NCBI GenBank assembly: GCA_019339365.1
Contig: CP079859.1
Location: forward strand, 372,001-436,000
Length of the DNA stretch: 64,000 bases
Direction of reading: 5' to 3'
DNA from: Vibrio neptunius
GTDB lineage: Bacteria; Pseudomonadota; Gammaproteobacteria; Enterobacterales; Vibrionaceae
Shown here piece after piece: positions 27,903 to 39,558 of this stretch (position 1 is the stretch's first letter; each line of letters starts with the position of its first letter). The position numbers were made by a program, and so were the translations under genes. The notes under the pieces were generated by a model. The model had not been told where the DNA came from and ran no database searches. It was given only the letters and a program-made list of their open reading frames with translations.

Positions 27903-27935
27903 AAAGCCCAACTCCTCGGAGTTGGGCTTTGTTTT
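27903..27935 (+). terminator. Terminator of glyQS
   Basis: AAAGCCCAACTCC-TC-GGAGTTGGGCTTT is a perfect 13-pair stem followed by GTTTTT, 25 bases after the glyS stop. Confidence 0.92.
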
Positions 27936-28038
27936 TATCAGTGACGGAATTTTGTGCTTTGCCTCGTAACCACATTAAGGTATGTTCAGGGATTATCCGA
28001 TTATCCATAGACTACTACGCTCAAGGTGAGTCTTGGAA

Positions 28039-28058
28039 TGACTAGCTTCGACTAGTCA
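28039..28058. promoter_or_regulatory. Palindrome upstream of avtA
   Basis: TGACTAG-CTTCGA-CTAGTCA is a perfect seven-base inverted repeat about 45 bases before the avtA start. It could be an operator or a hairpin in the leader. The factor is not recognised. Confidence 0.35.
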
Positions 28059-28102
28059 CTATGACACGTAAAGCAATCACAATGAATTAGGTATAACTAC
28101 AA

Positions 28103-29353
28103 ATGCAATTCTCTAAGTTTGGTGAAAAATTCAATCAGTATTCCGGTATCACGCGTTTAATGGATGACTTAAACGACGGCCTGCGCACGCCAGGTGCGAT
28201 CATGCTCGGAGGTGGTAACCCAGCCGCTATTCCAGCCATGCTCGAATACTTTCGCCAAGCCAGTGAGGAGATGCTCGCCAACGGGGACCTCGTGGCCGCC
28301 ATGGCCAACTATGATGGCCCGCAAGGCAAAGACGCGTTTGTAAAAGCTCTGGCTAAGTTATTAAAAGACACTTATGGCTGGAACATATCAGAAAAAAACA
28401 TCAGCTTGACCAACGGCAGTCAGAGCGGCTTCTTTTATCTGTTCAACCTGCTGGCGGGTAAGCAGCCAGATGGCTCGCATAAGAAAATCTTGCTGCCTTT
28501 AGCGCCTGAATACATTGGCTACGGCGATGCAGGTGTTGATGAAGATATCTTTGTCTCCTACCACCCAGAAATTGAAATGCTCGACAATGGCCTGTTTAAA
28601 TACCACGTCGATTTCGAACAGCTCAAAGTCGATGACTCGGTTGCCGCCATTTGTGCATCACGCCCAACCAACCCTACCGGTAACGTACTCACTGATGAAG
28701 AAATCCATAAACTGGATAAACTGGCGCGCGAAAATAACATTCCGCTCATCATCGACAATGCCTATGGCCTGCCATTCCCCAATATCATCTTTGAAGATGT
28801 TCAGCCATTCTGGAACGAAAACACCATCCTATGTATGAGCCTGTCTAAACTCGGCCTTCCGGGTGTACGTTGCGGGATTGTGATTGCCAGTGAAGAAGTG
28901 ACGCAGGCCATGACCAATATGAATGGCATTATCAGTTTGGCTCCAGGGAGTCTGGGCCCTGCGTTGGGTCATCATATGATCAAGAATAATGACCTGCTGA
29001 ATCTCAGCACCAAGGTTATCAAACCATTTTACAAGCAAAAGTCTCAGCGAGCTGTCGAACTGCTGCAAACGGCCATCACTGACTCACGTTTTCGCATTCA
29101 CAAACCAGAAGGGGCGATGTTCCTATGGCTTTGGTTTGATGAGCTGCCAATCACCACTATGGAGTTATATCAAAGACTGAAAGCACGCGGAGTATTAATC
29201 GTGCCAGGTGAGTACTTCTTTATTGGTCAGGAAGATGACTGGGAGCACGCACACCAATGTCTGCGCATGAATTATGTCCAAGAAGACGAAATGATGCAGA
29301 AAGGTATCAAGGTTATTGCTGAAGAAGTCGAAAAAGCTTATCAAGAAGCCTAA
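28103..29353 (+). CDS. avtA: Valine--pyruvate transaminase
   Basis: This is a class I PLP aminotransferase that makes valine from 2-oxoisovalerate using alanine as donor. It has 416 residues. The N-terminus (MQFSKFGEKFNQYSGITRLM) and GGGNPAAIPAMLEYF are characteristic of AvtA. NPTGNVL, the Asp in IIDNAYGLPFP and the PLP-lysine stretch MSLSKLGLPGVRCG mark the active site. It is monocistronic with its own terminator. No good ribosome site precedes the ATG (GGTATAACTACAA). Confidence 0.95.
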   Translation: MQFSKFGEKFNQYSGITRLMDDLNDGLRTPGAIMLGGGNPAAIPAMLEYFRQASEEMLANGDLVAAMANYDGPQGKDAFVKALAKLLKDTYGWNISEKNISLTNGSQSGFFYLFNLLAGKQPDGSHKKILLPLAPEYIGYGDAGVDEDIFVSYHPEIEMLDNGLFKYHVDFEQLKVDDSVAAICASRPTNPTGNVLTDEEIHKLDKLARENNIPLIIDNAYGLPFPNIIFEDVQPFWNENTILCMSLSKLGLPGVRCGIVIASEEVTQAMTNMNGIISLAPGSLGPALGHHMIKNNDLLNLSTKVIKPFYKQKSQRAVELLQTAITDSRFRIHKPEGAMFLWLWFDELPITTMELYQRLKARGVLIVPGEYFFIGQEDDWEHAHQCLRMNYVQEDEMMQKGIKVIAEEVEKAYQEA

Positions 29354-29377
29354 GTAAACTGCTTCGGTTAGATCAAA

Positions 29378-29403
29378 AAAGAGCACCTAGATGGTGCTCT
29401 TTC
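29378..29403 (+). terminator. Terminator of avtA
   Basis: AAAGAGCACC-TAGAT-GGTGCTCTTT lies 24 bases after the avtA stop; the T-tract is short (TTTC). Confidence 0.82.
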
Positions 29404-29551
29404 ACTCTTATTCCCGATATATAGCCATTAACTCTAAATAGTTGGAGTTGCAGCTAGGCGACAAAGAAATTCAGCCCTATGAGCATAGGGAACCTATGTG
29501 ATTAGGGGAAATTTATGCAGTCAACAACGCTGTGGCTTCAAATATGACGAG

Positions 29552-29986
29552 TTAACCTTCGATTAGGTTTTTGCCACCAATCGCAATCTTACGTGGTTGC
29601 ATTGCTTCAGGGATTTCGCGCTCTAGGTCAATGTGTAGCAGACCATTTTCCATGCTTGCACCCACCACTTTTACATAGTCTGCTAGCTGGAATTTACGCT
29701 CGAAATCGCGTTCTGCGATACCTTGATACACGTATTGCTTCTCTTCTTCTGATTTACGCTCACCCTTAACAATCAGCATGTTTTCTTTTTGAGTAAGGTC
29801 TAGCTGCTCTTCAGCAAAGCCTGCAACTGCCATAGTAATACGGTAGTTGTTCTCATCTTTTTGCTCGATGTTGTATGGAGGGTAACCGCCAGAAGTGTTC
29901 TTCGAAGTGTTCGCTTCCATCATGTTGAATAGACGATCGAAGCCGATTGCGTTGCGGTAAAGTGGAGTGAAATCTACAGTTCTCAT
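29552..29986 (-). CDS. ibpA: Small heat shock protein IbpA (Hsp20 family)
   Basis: This holdase binds unfolding proteins and aggregates, handing them to ClpB/DnaK. It has 144 residues from ATG 29986 ([20 protein letters not shown]), the start used by vibrio relatives and preceded by GAGGAT. The alpha-crystallin domain spans about residues 38-128, with [17 protein letters not shown] and [15 protein letters not shown], then the C-terminal PRKIAIGG motif resembling the IXI anchor. An in-frame upstream ATG at 30073 has an even better ribosome site and would add 29 residues. A heat-shock promoter and RNA thermometer are suggested upstream. Confidence 0.94.
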   Translation of the reverse strand: MRTVDFTPLYRNAIGFDRLFNMMEANTSKNTSGGYPPYNIEQKDENNYRITMAVAGFAEEQLDLTQKENMLIVKGERKSEEEKQYVYQGIAERDFERKFQLADYVKVVGASMENGLLHIDLEREIPEAMQPRKIAIGGKNLIEG

Positions 29987-30016
29987 AATGCTATCCTCAT
30001 AGTAAGCAATAGTCTT
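29987..30016 (-). promoter_or_regulatory. ROSE-like RNA thermometer over the ibpA ribosome site
   Basis: On the minus strand the leader ends ATTGCT-TACTATG-AGGATAGCATT before the ATG. UUGCU can pair with AGGAU of the Shine-Dalgarno with a G-G opposition, the hallmark of ROSE elements that control ibpA genes in other proteobacteria. Melting on heat shock would expose the ribosome site. The pairing is read from sequence; the function is inferred from the family. Confidence 0.65.
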
Positions 30017-30098
30017 AGCCGTGAGTTTGCGCGGATCTATCTTGTACAGGTCCTTGCCGACTAAGGGATTCATTCACTACTCCTCGGGTTCTGCTAAC

Positions 30099-30123
30099 TC
30101 TGGGACCTAGTGTCGAATCAAGT
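30099..30123 (-). promoter_or_regulatory. Candidate heat-shock (sigma-32) promoter of ibpA
   Basis: The minus strand reads CTTGATT, 11 bases, CCCAGAGT. This approximates the sigma-32 consensus CTTGAAA / CCCCAT at acceptable spacing and would give a leader of roughly 105 bases. It is not a perfect match. Confidence 0.5.
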
Positions 30124-30307
30124 TCAATTGTGTGCCTCTAAAGTCATCCTCTCCTGAGCGATACCTTATCAGCGATCCAGAGGTTCTGTTTCTTCTCTCT
30201 TGAGCAAGACAGCTTACCTCTTCAACAATAGATATGTGGATTGAGTAAAATAGTTTCAAGGGACCGGATTAAAAAATTTTCTACGCGCTTCTAGAGATCC
30301 CCAACTC

Positions 30308-30334
30308 CGTCGTTCCTCCCTCTTGAGGATGACG
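30308..30334. repeat. REP-like imperfect palindrome
   Basis: CGTCGTTCCTC pairs imperfectly with GAGGATGACG across CCTCTT, just after CTAGAGATCCCC. Sequences of this type are scattered in vibrio genomes. It sits in the roughly 550-base gap between ibpA and gyrB. The rest of that gap shows no ORF, only the ibpA leader and gyrB terminator. Confidence 0.35.
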
Positions 30335-30371
30335 CTCCAGCCAATTGAAAAATAATGAAAACATCAGAAAC

Positions 30372-30402
30372 AAAAAAGGACCACCATTTCTGGCAGTCCT
30401 TT
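30372..30402 (-). terminator. Terminator of the gyrB transcript
   Basis: On the minus strand GGACTGCC-AGAAAT-GGTGGTCC (one internal mismatch pair) is followed by TTTTTTG, about 140 bases past the gyrB stop. It would end the dnaA-dnaN-recF-gyrB transcript. Confidence 0.75.
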
Positions 30403-30542
30403 AAAATCTTTAGATTATTTTTATCGAAGCTGGGTGAGCTTAGTTCAAGGAGAAGGCGCCATTCTTATAACAATAAAGGTTTATAAGCATAAATGAGCAC
30501 CTTCGACACAGAAATCAGTTCATCCAGCGAAGAGAAAACAAT

Positions 30543-32964
<2,422 letters not shown>

Positions 32965-32974
32965 TTATCTTCCA

Positions 32975-34057
32975 CTATATATTTTGTTCTATTGTGCCAT
33001 GTTCCACATGGAACATCCTGCCATTTTCGTCCAACATGTCGGCGATTTGGCTTTCTGTAATAGAACTGACAAAAACTTGCGCCCCCGTCTCCTTCAAGCA
33101 GTCTGCTAGACGCTTACGACGTTGACTATCTAATTCAGAGGCAAAGTCATCAATTAAGTAGATACATTGCTTGCCGGTCATCTCAGTGAGGTGTTGACCT
33201 TGCGCCACGCGCAGTGCACACACCATGAGCTTGAGCTGACCTCGTGACAGAACATCCTCAACCGGAGTCCCGTTCACTTTAATTTTTAAATCGGCTTTAT
33301 TCGGACCACTAAAGGTGTAACCCAGTGCCTGATCCCGCTCAAAATTGTTCACAAGAATAGCCTGATAAGGTGTGTTCTTATCCCATCCTCGGTAATACTT
33401 CAGCTGGATCTCAAATTCGGGGAGAAATGTCTGACAGATTGCCGTGGCTTTCTCGGTCATCTGTTCAACATATGTGGCTCGCCACTGGCTGATGTTTTCA
33501 GCCAGCCTTGCCATCTCCTGATCCCAATACGACAGCTCACGATAGCTGGTGGCCGTTTTTAACAACGCATTGCGCTGTTTATTCAGACGCTTAAACCGCC
33601 CCCAAGCATCATAGAAAGCCGACTCAGTGTGAAACACACCCCAGTCGATAAATGCTCGGCGATGTTTGGGGCCATCCGTTAGTAAATCAAACCCTTCCGG
33701 ATGGATCAATTGCAGTGGCAGAACCTGTGCCAATTGAGCCAGTTTTTGTCCGGATTGACCGCCTATTTTAACCTCTGTTGAGCCATCACGCTGCTTATTA
33801 ATGCCAATTGGTAGCTCAAATTGATCCGAGTTCAAAAAACGGCCATGTACAAATAGCTCCTCACAGTCATTTTGGATGACTCGCCCTGTTAAGGAGCTTT
33901 TAAAAGAGCGGCCGTGGCCAAGCAAGTAGATGGCTTCCAGAACACTGGTTTTGCCGCTGCCGTTCGGACCTATAAGAAAGTTAAAGCCTGCTGATAGTTC
34001 AATATCACAGGCTTTAATGTTGCGAAACTGCTGAATAATAAGACGTGAAAGCGGCAT
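32975..34057 (-). CDS. recF: DNA replication and repair protein RecF
   Basis: This is an SMC-like ATPase that loads RecA at gaps with RecO and RecR. It has 360 residues. Walker A is [20 protein letters not shown] near residue 29; the ABC signature is [18 protein letters not shown] near 272, and Walker B is [13 protein letters not shown] near 300. The ATG is one base after the dnaN stop, so expression is coupled. The 3' end encodes MFHVEHG, whose DNA is a parS-like palindrome. Confidence 0.96.
   Translation of the reverse strand: MPLSRLIIQQFRNIKACDIELSAGFNFLIGPNGSGKTSVLEAIYLLGHGRSFKSSLTGRVIQNDCEELFVHGRFLNSDQFELPIGINKQRDGSTEVKIGGQSGQKLAQLAQVLPLQLIHPEGFDLLTDGPKHRRAFIDWGVFHTESAFYDAWGRFKRLNKQRNALLKTATSYRELSYWDQEMARLAENISQWRATYVEQMTEKATAICQTFLPEFEIQLKYYRGWDKNTPYQAILVNNFERDQALGYTFSGPNKADLKIKVNGTPVEDVLSRGQLKLMVCALRVAQGQHLTEMTGKQCIYLIDDFASELDSQRRKRLADCLKETGAQVFVSSITESQIADMLDENGRMFHVEHGTIEQNI
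33000..33015. promoter_or_regulatory. Candidate parS centromere site inside recF
   Basis: TGTTCCACATGGAACA differs from the canonical ParB site TGTTTCACGTGAAACA at three positions, two of them a compensating T-to-C / A-to-G pair that keeps the palindrome. It lies about 14 kb from parAB and 11 kb from oriC, where chromosomal parS sites normally cluster. No better match was noticed by eye. Confidence 0.45.
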
Positions 34058-34058
34058 G

Positions 34059-35159
34059 CTAGAGTCGAATCGGCATTACCACATACATAGCGCCGTCGTC
34101 GTCCACGTTTTCAATCATGGCACTGGCGTTAGCGTCTGACATCGACACGCGCACTTTTTCACAACGCAGAGTATTTAATACATCCAAGACATAGCTAACA
34201 TTAAAGCCAATCTCAATTGGCTCACCTTCGAAGCTGACATCCAACATCTCTTCCGCTTCTTCTTGCTCCGGGTTGTTGGCGGTAATACGCATTTCCGTAT
34301 CCGCTAAGTTAACGCGCACCCCACGGAATTTTTCATTCGATAAAATAGCGGCACGCGAGAAGGCCTGACGTAGCTCATCACATTCCGCTTCAAGCGTTTT
34401 GGTCGTCGTTTGTGGCATCACGCGACGGTAGTCCGGGAAACGACCATCAACCAGTTTAGAAGTAAAGACAAAGTTGTTCACTTCTGCACGAACATTAGAA
34501 CTACCAATTTGCAATGTAACAGGCTGCTCAGGCGCATCCAGCAACTTAACCAATTCCAGTACACCTTTACGTGGCACAATGATTTGCTGCTGAGCAAAGT
34601 CCGCCCCTAGTTGAACCTGAGATACCGCCATACGGTGGCCATCAGTGGCAACACTGCGTAGTATCGTACCATCAATCTCAAACAACATGCCGTTGAGGTA
34701 GTAACGTACGTCTTGGTTTGCCATCGAGAATTGAGTTTTCTCAATTAATCCACGTAATTCACCTTGAGTCAGCGAGACTTCGACTTCACTCTGCCAGTCT
34801 TCAATGTTCGGAAAATCGTTGGCAGGTAAAGTAGATAGAGAAAATCGGCTGCGTCCAGAACGAACTTGAACTCGGTCGCCTTCTAAAACAAAGGTAATAA
34901 CAGAATCGTCAGGCAGACCACGACAGATATCCAAAAATTTACGCGAGGGAACGGTCACACTGCCCGCTTCAAAATCGCCTTCCAAAGCGACACGGCTGAT
35001 AAGCTCGACTTCCAAGTCTGTTGCTGTCATAGACAACATGTTGTCTTCAACTTTCAGTAACAGGTTACCCAAAATAGGAAGAGTTGGACGACCACCTAAT
35101 GCGCCAGACACTTGCTGGAGCGGTTTAAGTAAGTGGTTACGTTCAATGGAAAATTTCAT
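34059..35159 (-). CDS. dnaN: DNA polymerase III beta subunit (sliding clamp)
   Basis: This is a 366-residue clamp that dimerises around DNA and tethers polymerase III and other enzymes. Three repeated domains of about 120 residues start at [20 protein letters not shown], near 129 and near 246. The C-terminal YVVMPIRL matches the partner-binding pocket end MPxRL. It is the second gene of dnaA-dnaN-recF-gyrB, 69 bases after dnaA, with AAGAG as ribosome site. Confidence 0.97.
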   Translation of the reverse strand: MKFSIERNHLLKPLQQVSGALGGRPTLPILGNLLLKVEDNMLSMTATDLEVELISRVALEGDFEAGSVTVPSRKFLDICRGLPDDSVITFVLEGDRVQVRSGRSRFSLSTLPANDFPNIEDWQSEVEVSLTQGELRGLIEKTQFSMANQDVRYYLNGMLFEIDGTILRSVATDGHRMAVSQVQLGADFAQQQIIVPRKGVLELVKLLDAPEQPVTLQIGSSNVRAEVNNFVFTSKLVDGRFPDYRRVMPQTTTKTLEAECDELRQAFSRAAILSNEKFRGVRVNLADTEMRITANNPEQEEAEEMLDVSFEGEPIEIGFNVSYVLDVLNTLRCEKVRVSMSDANASAMIENVDDDGAMYVVMPIRL

Positions 35160-35228
35160 AGTACGCTCTTATCAGAATTCGTTTAACTAATACGGTATGA
35201 TTCTATTTAGTGCTTAGAATACTGTGAT

Positions 35229-36635
35229 TTAAGAAGAAAGGGTACGAATCAGGTTAGAATAATCTTCTTTGATGTCGTGACTCTCTTCGCGCAATTGTTC
35301 AATTTTTCGGCAAGCATGTAATACGGTAGTGTGGTCTCTACCACCAAAAGCATCGCCAATTTCAGGCAAGCTGTGGTTGGTCAGCTCTTTCGCAAGCGCC
35401 ATTGCTAATTGACGCGGGCGAGCAACCGAACGCGAACGACGCTTAGACAGCAGATCAGCGACTTTAATCTTGTAGTATTCCGCCACCGTCTTTTGAATGT
35501 TATCGATCGTTACCAATTTTTCTTGTAGAGCCAATAAGTCCCGCAATGCTTCACGAACAAAGTCTATGGTGATTGGGCGACCAGTAAAATTAGCATTCGC
35601 AATCACGCGGTTTAAAGCGCCTTCTAATTCGCGAACATTCGAGCGCAGTCGCTTGGCGATAAAAAATGCGACTTCATCAGCAAGATGGATTTGGTGATCT
35701 TCCGCTTTTTTCATCAAGATTGCGACACGGGTTTCCAGTTCAGGCGGCTCGATCGCCACCGTCAATCCCCAACCAAAACGGGATTTTAAGCGATCTTCTA
35801 CGCCACTGATCTCTTTTGGATAGCGATCAGAAGTCAAAATGATCTGTTGATTGCCTTCTAAAAGCGCATTGAAGGTATGAAAGAACTCTTCCTGAGAGCG
35901 CTCTTTATTGGCGAAGAATTGGATGTCATCGATCAGCAAAGCGTCAACACTACGGTAGTAGCGTTTAAACTCTTCAATCGCGTTGTTTTGTAGCGCTTTT
36001 ACCATGTCCTGAACAAATCGCTCAGAGTGCATGTAGACTACTTTCGCGTTCGGCTTGTTATCCACAATCGCATTACCCACCGCATGCAACAAGTGCGTTT
36101 TACCTAAGCCTGTTCCACCGTAGAGGAATAACGGATTGTACGCTGCGCCAGGGTTATCTGCGACCTGACGAGCGGCCGCTAAACCAAGTTGGTTTGATTT
36201 ACCTTCAACGAAGTTGTTGAACTTATGCTTGATGTTCACATTTGAACGGTGGTTGATTTCTGCCACCTTCTGCTCGTCATCATCCCACGTTTTGTGCACT
36301 GGTTTACGCGCTTGAAGCTGAGCAGGTGCCGAAGATTCTGCCGCCACATCAGCTGGCGTACGTTTCGGCGCTGGCTTGGGTGCAGAAACAGGGCGACTCC
36401 CCACTTCAAAACGTAAACTCGGGATGTCATTGCCGCAGTATTCCTGCAACAAACGATTAATACTGTTGAGGTAACGATCGCGAACCCAATCCATCACAAA
36501 GCGATTAGGTGCGAATAAAGTGAGAGTATTGTCATTGAGCTCCGCTTGTAACGGACGTACCCACATACTGAATTCTGTAGCTGGTAGCTCTTCTTGAAGC
36601 TGCTGCATACATTGCAACCAAAGCGAAGATGACAC
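35229..36635 (-). CDS. dnaA: Chromosomal replication initiator protein DnaA
   Basis: This AAA+ protein opens oriC and represses its own gene. It has 468 residues from GTG 36635 ([20 protein letters not shown]), the start matching vibrio relatives, with GGGGG a few bases upstream. A TTG at 36650 would add five residues and use the ribosome site itself. Domain I is about 1-90, a Pro/Ala-rich linker about 88-120, the AAA+ domain has Walker [17 protein letters not shown] near 173 and Walker [10 protein letters not shown], and domain IV binds DnaA boxes ([18 protein letters not shown]). It is the first gene of its operon. Confidence 0.97.
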   Translation of the reverse strand: MSSSLWLQCMQQLQEELPATEFSMWVRPLQAELNDNTLTLFAPNRFVMDWVRDRYLNSINRLLQEYCGNDIPSLRFEVGSRPVSAPKPAPKRTPADVAAESSAPAQLQARKPVHKTWDDDEQKVAEINHRSNVNIKHKFNNFVEGKSNQLGLAAARQVADNPGAAYNPLFLYGGTGLGKTHLLHAVGNAIVDNKPNAKVVYMHSERFVQDMVKALQNNAIEEFKRYYRSVDALLIDDIQFFANKERSQEEFFHTFNALLEGNQQIILTSDRYPKEISGVEDRLKSRFGWGLTVAIEPPELETRVAILMKKAEDHQIHLADEVAFFIAKRLRSNVRELEGALNRVIANANFTGRPITIDFVREALRDLLALQEKLVTIDNIQKTVAEYYKIKVADLLSKRRSRSVARPRQLAMALAKELTNHSLPEIGDAFGGRDHTTVLHACRKIEQLREESHDIKEDYSNLIRTLSS

Positions 36636-37052
36636 GGTGCCCCCACTCAAAGTTAATGATCGAAAAAGATTGGCAATTTTACCTGTTGATAACCAAGATC
36701 GCCAGCAAATGATCGACGATCCAGTGAATAAGATCTAAGTTATTCACAATATTTACGTCATTATCCGCTAGATCAACACAAGCTGCCCTATTCTTACTCA
36801 CATAAGGATCCACATTTGCGCTTTTTCTCACAGATCCGTCATCTGGTGATAAGTCTGTGAATCAAGCTTTTGTAAGATGTGATTTTATTCCGAACTCTTC
36901 TCTTGATTTTTTGCTACGTCTCAATCCATACGCTGGCGACCGATTCATACATTATCTTATTCCACTGACGTCTAGGTTATTGCTCTTGGTTATTTATCTA
37001 ATTAACTAAAGTGACAGTAGTATTTGTGTCCATAAAACTATGGAGTTGTACT
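36636..37052. promoter_or_regulatory. dnaA promoter region, divergent from an ABC transporter
   Basis: This is a 417-base gap between divergent genes. A perfect DnaA box TTATTCACA is at 36740-36748, consistent with autoregulation. Related sequences (GTTGATAACC near 36685, GGTGATAAGTCTGTGAATC near 36846) may be weaker boxes. Several GATC sites are present. It should hold the dnaA promoter on the minus strand and that of the transporter on the plus strand. There is no convincing ORF. Confidence 0.65.
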
Positions 37053-37799
37053 ATGAAAAACTGGATTAAAGCTGCTGTAGCAGTAGTTGCACTTTCTGCT
37101 GCAACGGTTCAAGCCGCCACTGAAGTTAAAGTCGGTATGTCTGGCCGCTACTTCCCCTTCACTTTCGTTCAGCAAGACAAGCTGCAAGGCTTTGAAGTGG
37201 ACCTGTGGGATGAAATCGGTAAGCGTAACGATTACAAAGTGGAATACGTCACAGCAAACTTCTCCGGTTTGTTTGGCCTACTGGAGACGGGTCGTATCGA
37301 TACGATTTCGAACCAAATCACAATGACAGATGCACGTAAGGCAAAATACCTTTTCGCCGACCCTTACGTTGTTGATGGTGCCCAGATAACGGTTCGCAAA
37401 GACAACGACAGTATCCAAGGTATTAAAGATCTGGAAGGCAAGACAGTGGCCGTGAACCTAGGTTCAAACTTTGAACAGTTGCTACGCAACTACGACAAAG
37501 ATGGCAAGATTAAGATCAAGACTTACGATACTGGTATCGAACACGATGTAGCACTCGGTCGTGCAGACGCTTTTGTTATGGACCGTCTGTCCGCACTTGA
37601 GCTAATAAAGAAAACTGGCCTTCCACTACAATTGGCTGGTAAACCTTTTGAGACGATTCAAAATGCTTGGCCTTTCGTTGACAATGACAACGGCAAAAAG
37701 CTTCAGGCTGAAGTCAATAAAGCACTGGCTGAAATGCGTGCTGATGGGACACTCGAGAAAATTTCTCAGAAGTGGTTTGGGGCTGATATTACTGAATAA
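37053..37799 (+). CDS. Amino-acid ABC transporter, periplasmic binding protein
   Basis: This is a 248-residue family 3 solute-binding protein. The start at 37053 gives a clean signal peptide (MKNWIKAAVAVVALSAATVQ, cleaved near AA-TEVKVG) and has GGAG upstream; an upstream in-frame start at 37011 would bury it. Binding-site style motifs are MSGRYFPFTF, LQGFEVDLWDEIG, ISNQITMTDARK and a C-terminal LEKISQKWFG. The SNQITMT block resembles cystine-type receptors, but the ligand is not certain. A terminator follows, then the permease and ATPase. Confidence 0.9.
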   Translation: MKNWIKAAVAVVALSAATVQAATEVKVGMSGRYFPFTFVQQDKLQGFEVDLWDEIGKRNDYKVEYVTANFSGLFGLLETGRIDTISNQITMTDARKAKYLFADPYVVDGAQITVRKDNDSIQGIKDLEGKTVAVNLGSNFEQLLRNYDKDGKIKIKTYDTGIEHDVALGRADAFVMDRLSALELIKKTGLPLQLAGKPFETIQNAWPFVDNDNGKKLQAEVNKALAEMRADGTLEKISQKWFGADITE

Positions 37800-37851
37800 C
37801 CACTCTTGAGTATCGCCCGTCCGTTTGAGACACTCAACCGGATTTGCTCTT

Positions 37852-37887
37852 AACCCACTGCTCTCCTTCCTTTGCAGTGGGTTTTGC
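37852..37887 (+). terminator. Intra-operon terminator between binding protein and permease
   Basis: AACCCACTGC pairs with GCAGTGGGTT across 12 bases and is followed by a T-rich stretch TTGCTTTTGT. Partial termination here would make more binding protein than membrane components, a common design in ABC operons. Confidence 0.75.
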
Positions 37888-37923
37888 TTTTGTATACAGG
37901 CTTATTTTTCACTGGGATACGTT

Positions 37924-38595
37924 ATGGGATTCGATTTTAACTACATGCTGAACCTGATGCCGATACTGCTCAAGTATCTGGGCACCACTATGGAAATGGC
38001 GACATGGGGTTTAGTCTTTTCACTGATTTTAGCCGTCATTTTAGCGAATATCCGTGTATTTCGCGTTCCTGTACTTGATCAGTTGAGCCAACTTTACATC
38101 AGCTTCTTCCGTGGAACGCCACTGCTGGTTCAACTGTTTTTGCTCTATTACGGCTTACCACAGGTTTTTCCATTTCTAGTCGGTCTGGATGCGTTCGGCG
38201 CCGCAGTAATTGGTTTGACTTTGCATTTTGCTGCCTACATGGCAGAGAGCATCCGCGCCGCGATCATTGGTATCGATCGTAGTCAGATGGAAGCCAGCCT
38301 TTCAGTGGGTATGACAACGACACAGGCGATGCGTCGAGTGATCTTACCGCAAGCAACTCGTGTGGCTCTGCCATCATTGATGAACTACTTCATTGATATG
38401 ATCAAATCGACCTCTCTAGCCTTTACACTGGGTGTCGCAGAGATCATGGCAAAAGCTCAGATGGAAGCTTCTTCAAGCTTCCGCTTTTTCGAAGCCTTCC
38501 TTGCCGTCGCTTTGATTTACTGGGGCGTTGTAGTAATACTGACTCGTGTGCAAATCTGGGCAGAAGCTAAGTTGAATAAGGCATACGTAAGATGA
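37924..38595 (+). CDS. Amino-acid ABC transporter, permease
   Basis: This is a 223-residue polar amino acid permease of the HisMQ family. The start at ATG 37924 (MGFDFNYMLNLMPILLKYLG) excludes an upstream in-frame extension that overlaps the terminator. Five membrane segments are seen, with the motif FFRGTPLLVQLFLLYYG near 61-77 and the ATPase-coupling EAA loop EASLSVGMTTTQAMRRVILP (about 123-142). It overlaps the ATPase gene by four bases (ATGA). Confidence 0.92.
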   Translation: MGFDFNYMLNLMPILLKYLGTTMEMATWGLVFSLILAVILANIRVFRVPVLDQLSQLYISFFRGTPLLVQLFLLYYGLPQVFPFLVGLDAFGAAVIGLTLHFAAYMAESIRAAIIGIDRSQMEASLSVGMTTTQAMRRVILPQATRVALPSLMNYFIDMIKSTSLAFTLGVAEIMAKAQMEASSSFRFFEAFLAVALIYWGVVVILTRVQIWAEAKLNKAYVR

Positions 38596-39329
38596 TCAAG
38601 TTAGACAACATTCACAAACGCTTTGGTGAGACAGAAGTCCTTAAAGGCATCGATCTCGACATCAAACAAGGCGAGATTATCGTCATTATCGGCTCTAGCG
38701 GTACGGGTAAATCTACCCTGCTGCGCACGGTGAATTTTCTAGAAAATGCCGATAAAGGCGTCATCACCATTGATGACGTCAGCGTGGATACTGAAAAGCA
38801 TACTAAAGCGGAAGTATTGGCTCTGCGCCGTAAGACAGGGTTTGTTTTCCAGAACTACGCCTTGTTTGCCCATATGACCGCCCGTCAGAATATTGCTGAA
38901 GGCCTCATCACCGTCCGCGGCTGGAAGAAAGACCAAGCATTGGCACGCGCTCAGCAGATTCTTGACGACATCGGCCTTGGGGATAAAGGAGACAGTTATC
39001 CAGCGGCGCTGTCCGGTGGCCAGCAGCAACGTGTGGGTATCGGACGTGCGATGGCACTGCAACCCGAATTATTGCTGTTTGACGAACCAACTTCAGCACT
39101 GGACCCAGAATGGGTTGGCGAAGTTCTTCAGTTAATGAAGGAGTTAGCAACTAAACACCAAACCATGCTGGTAGTCACACACGAAATGCAGTTCGCCCGA
39201 GAAGTGGCGGATCGCGTGATCTTTATGGCGGAAGGCAATATCGTTGAGCAAGGCTCTCCACAGGATATCTTTAATAATCCACAGGATCCTCGTTTACAGA
39301 GATTCCTTCGCCAAGTTGGTGCTGAGTAA
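38592..39329 (+). CDS. Amino-acid ABC transporter, ATP-binding protein
   Basis: This is a 245-residue ABC ATPase of the polar amino acid group. Walker A is IGSSGTGKSTLLR near 33-45, the Q-loop is VFQNYALF, the signature is LSGGQQQRVGIGRA near 139-152, Walker B is LLLFDEPTSALD, and the H-loop is VVTHEM. It overlaps the permease gene and completes a three-gene system. The same trio sits between dnaA and rpmH in other vibrios. Confidence 0.94.
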   Translation: MIKLDNIHKRFGETEVLKGIDLDIKQGEIIVIIGSSGTGKSTLLRTVNFLENADKGVITIDDVSVDTEKHTKAEVLALRRKTGFVFQNYALFAHMTARQNIAEGLITVRGWKKDQALARAQQILDDIGLGDKGDSYPAALSGGQQQRVGIGRAMALQPELLLFDEPTSALDPEWVGEVLQLMKELATKHQTMLVVTHEMQFAREVADRVIFMAEGNIVEQGSPQDIFNNPQDPRLQRFLRQVGAE

Positions 39330-39356
39330 AGATCACCTAAGAAGATCGCTTGATCC

Positions 39357-39384
39357 TTGAGATTTTGCTCACACAACGTATAAT
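39357..39384 (+). promoter_or_regulatory. Promoter of rpmH-rnpA
   Basis: TTGAGA at 39357-39362 and TATAAT at 39379-39384 are separated by 16 bases, a near-consensus sigma-70 promoter. Transcription from here gives a long leader of about 165 bases with hairpins at 39449-39466 (GCCTCT-TTGTTG-AGAGGC) and around 39480-39493 (CTTTATATATAAAG). Confidence 0.75.
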
Positions 39385-39558
39385 CGCCCGGCCGGAATTT
39401 AGCAGTTGCTCAATGATTGACACTTTGTGTGACTGTGATTACAATTCCGCCTCTTTGTTGAGAGGCGTCGGTTTGTCCTCTTTATATATAAAGAAGACCA
39501 AGTCGCCCACGCCGGGTTAACATTGACCTAAAACTACTGATCAGTAAAGGTAATTATC

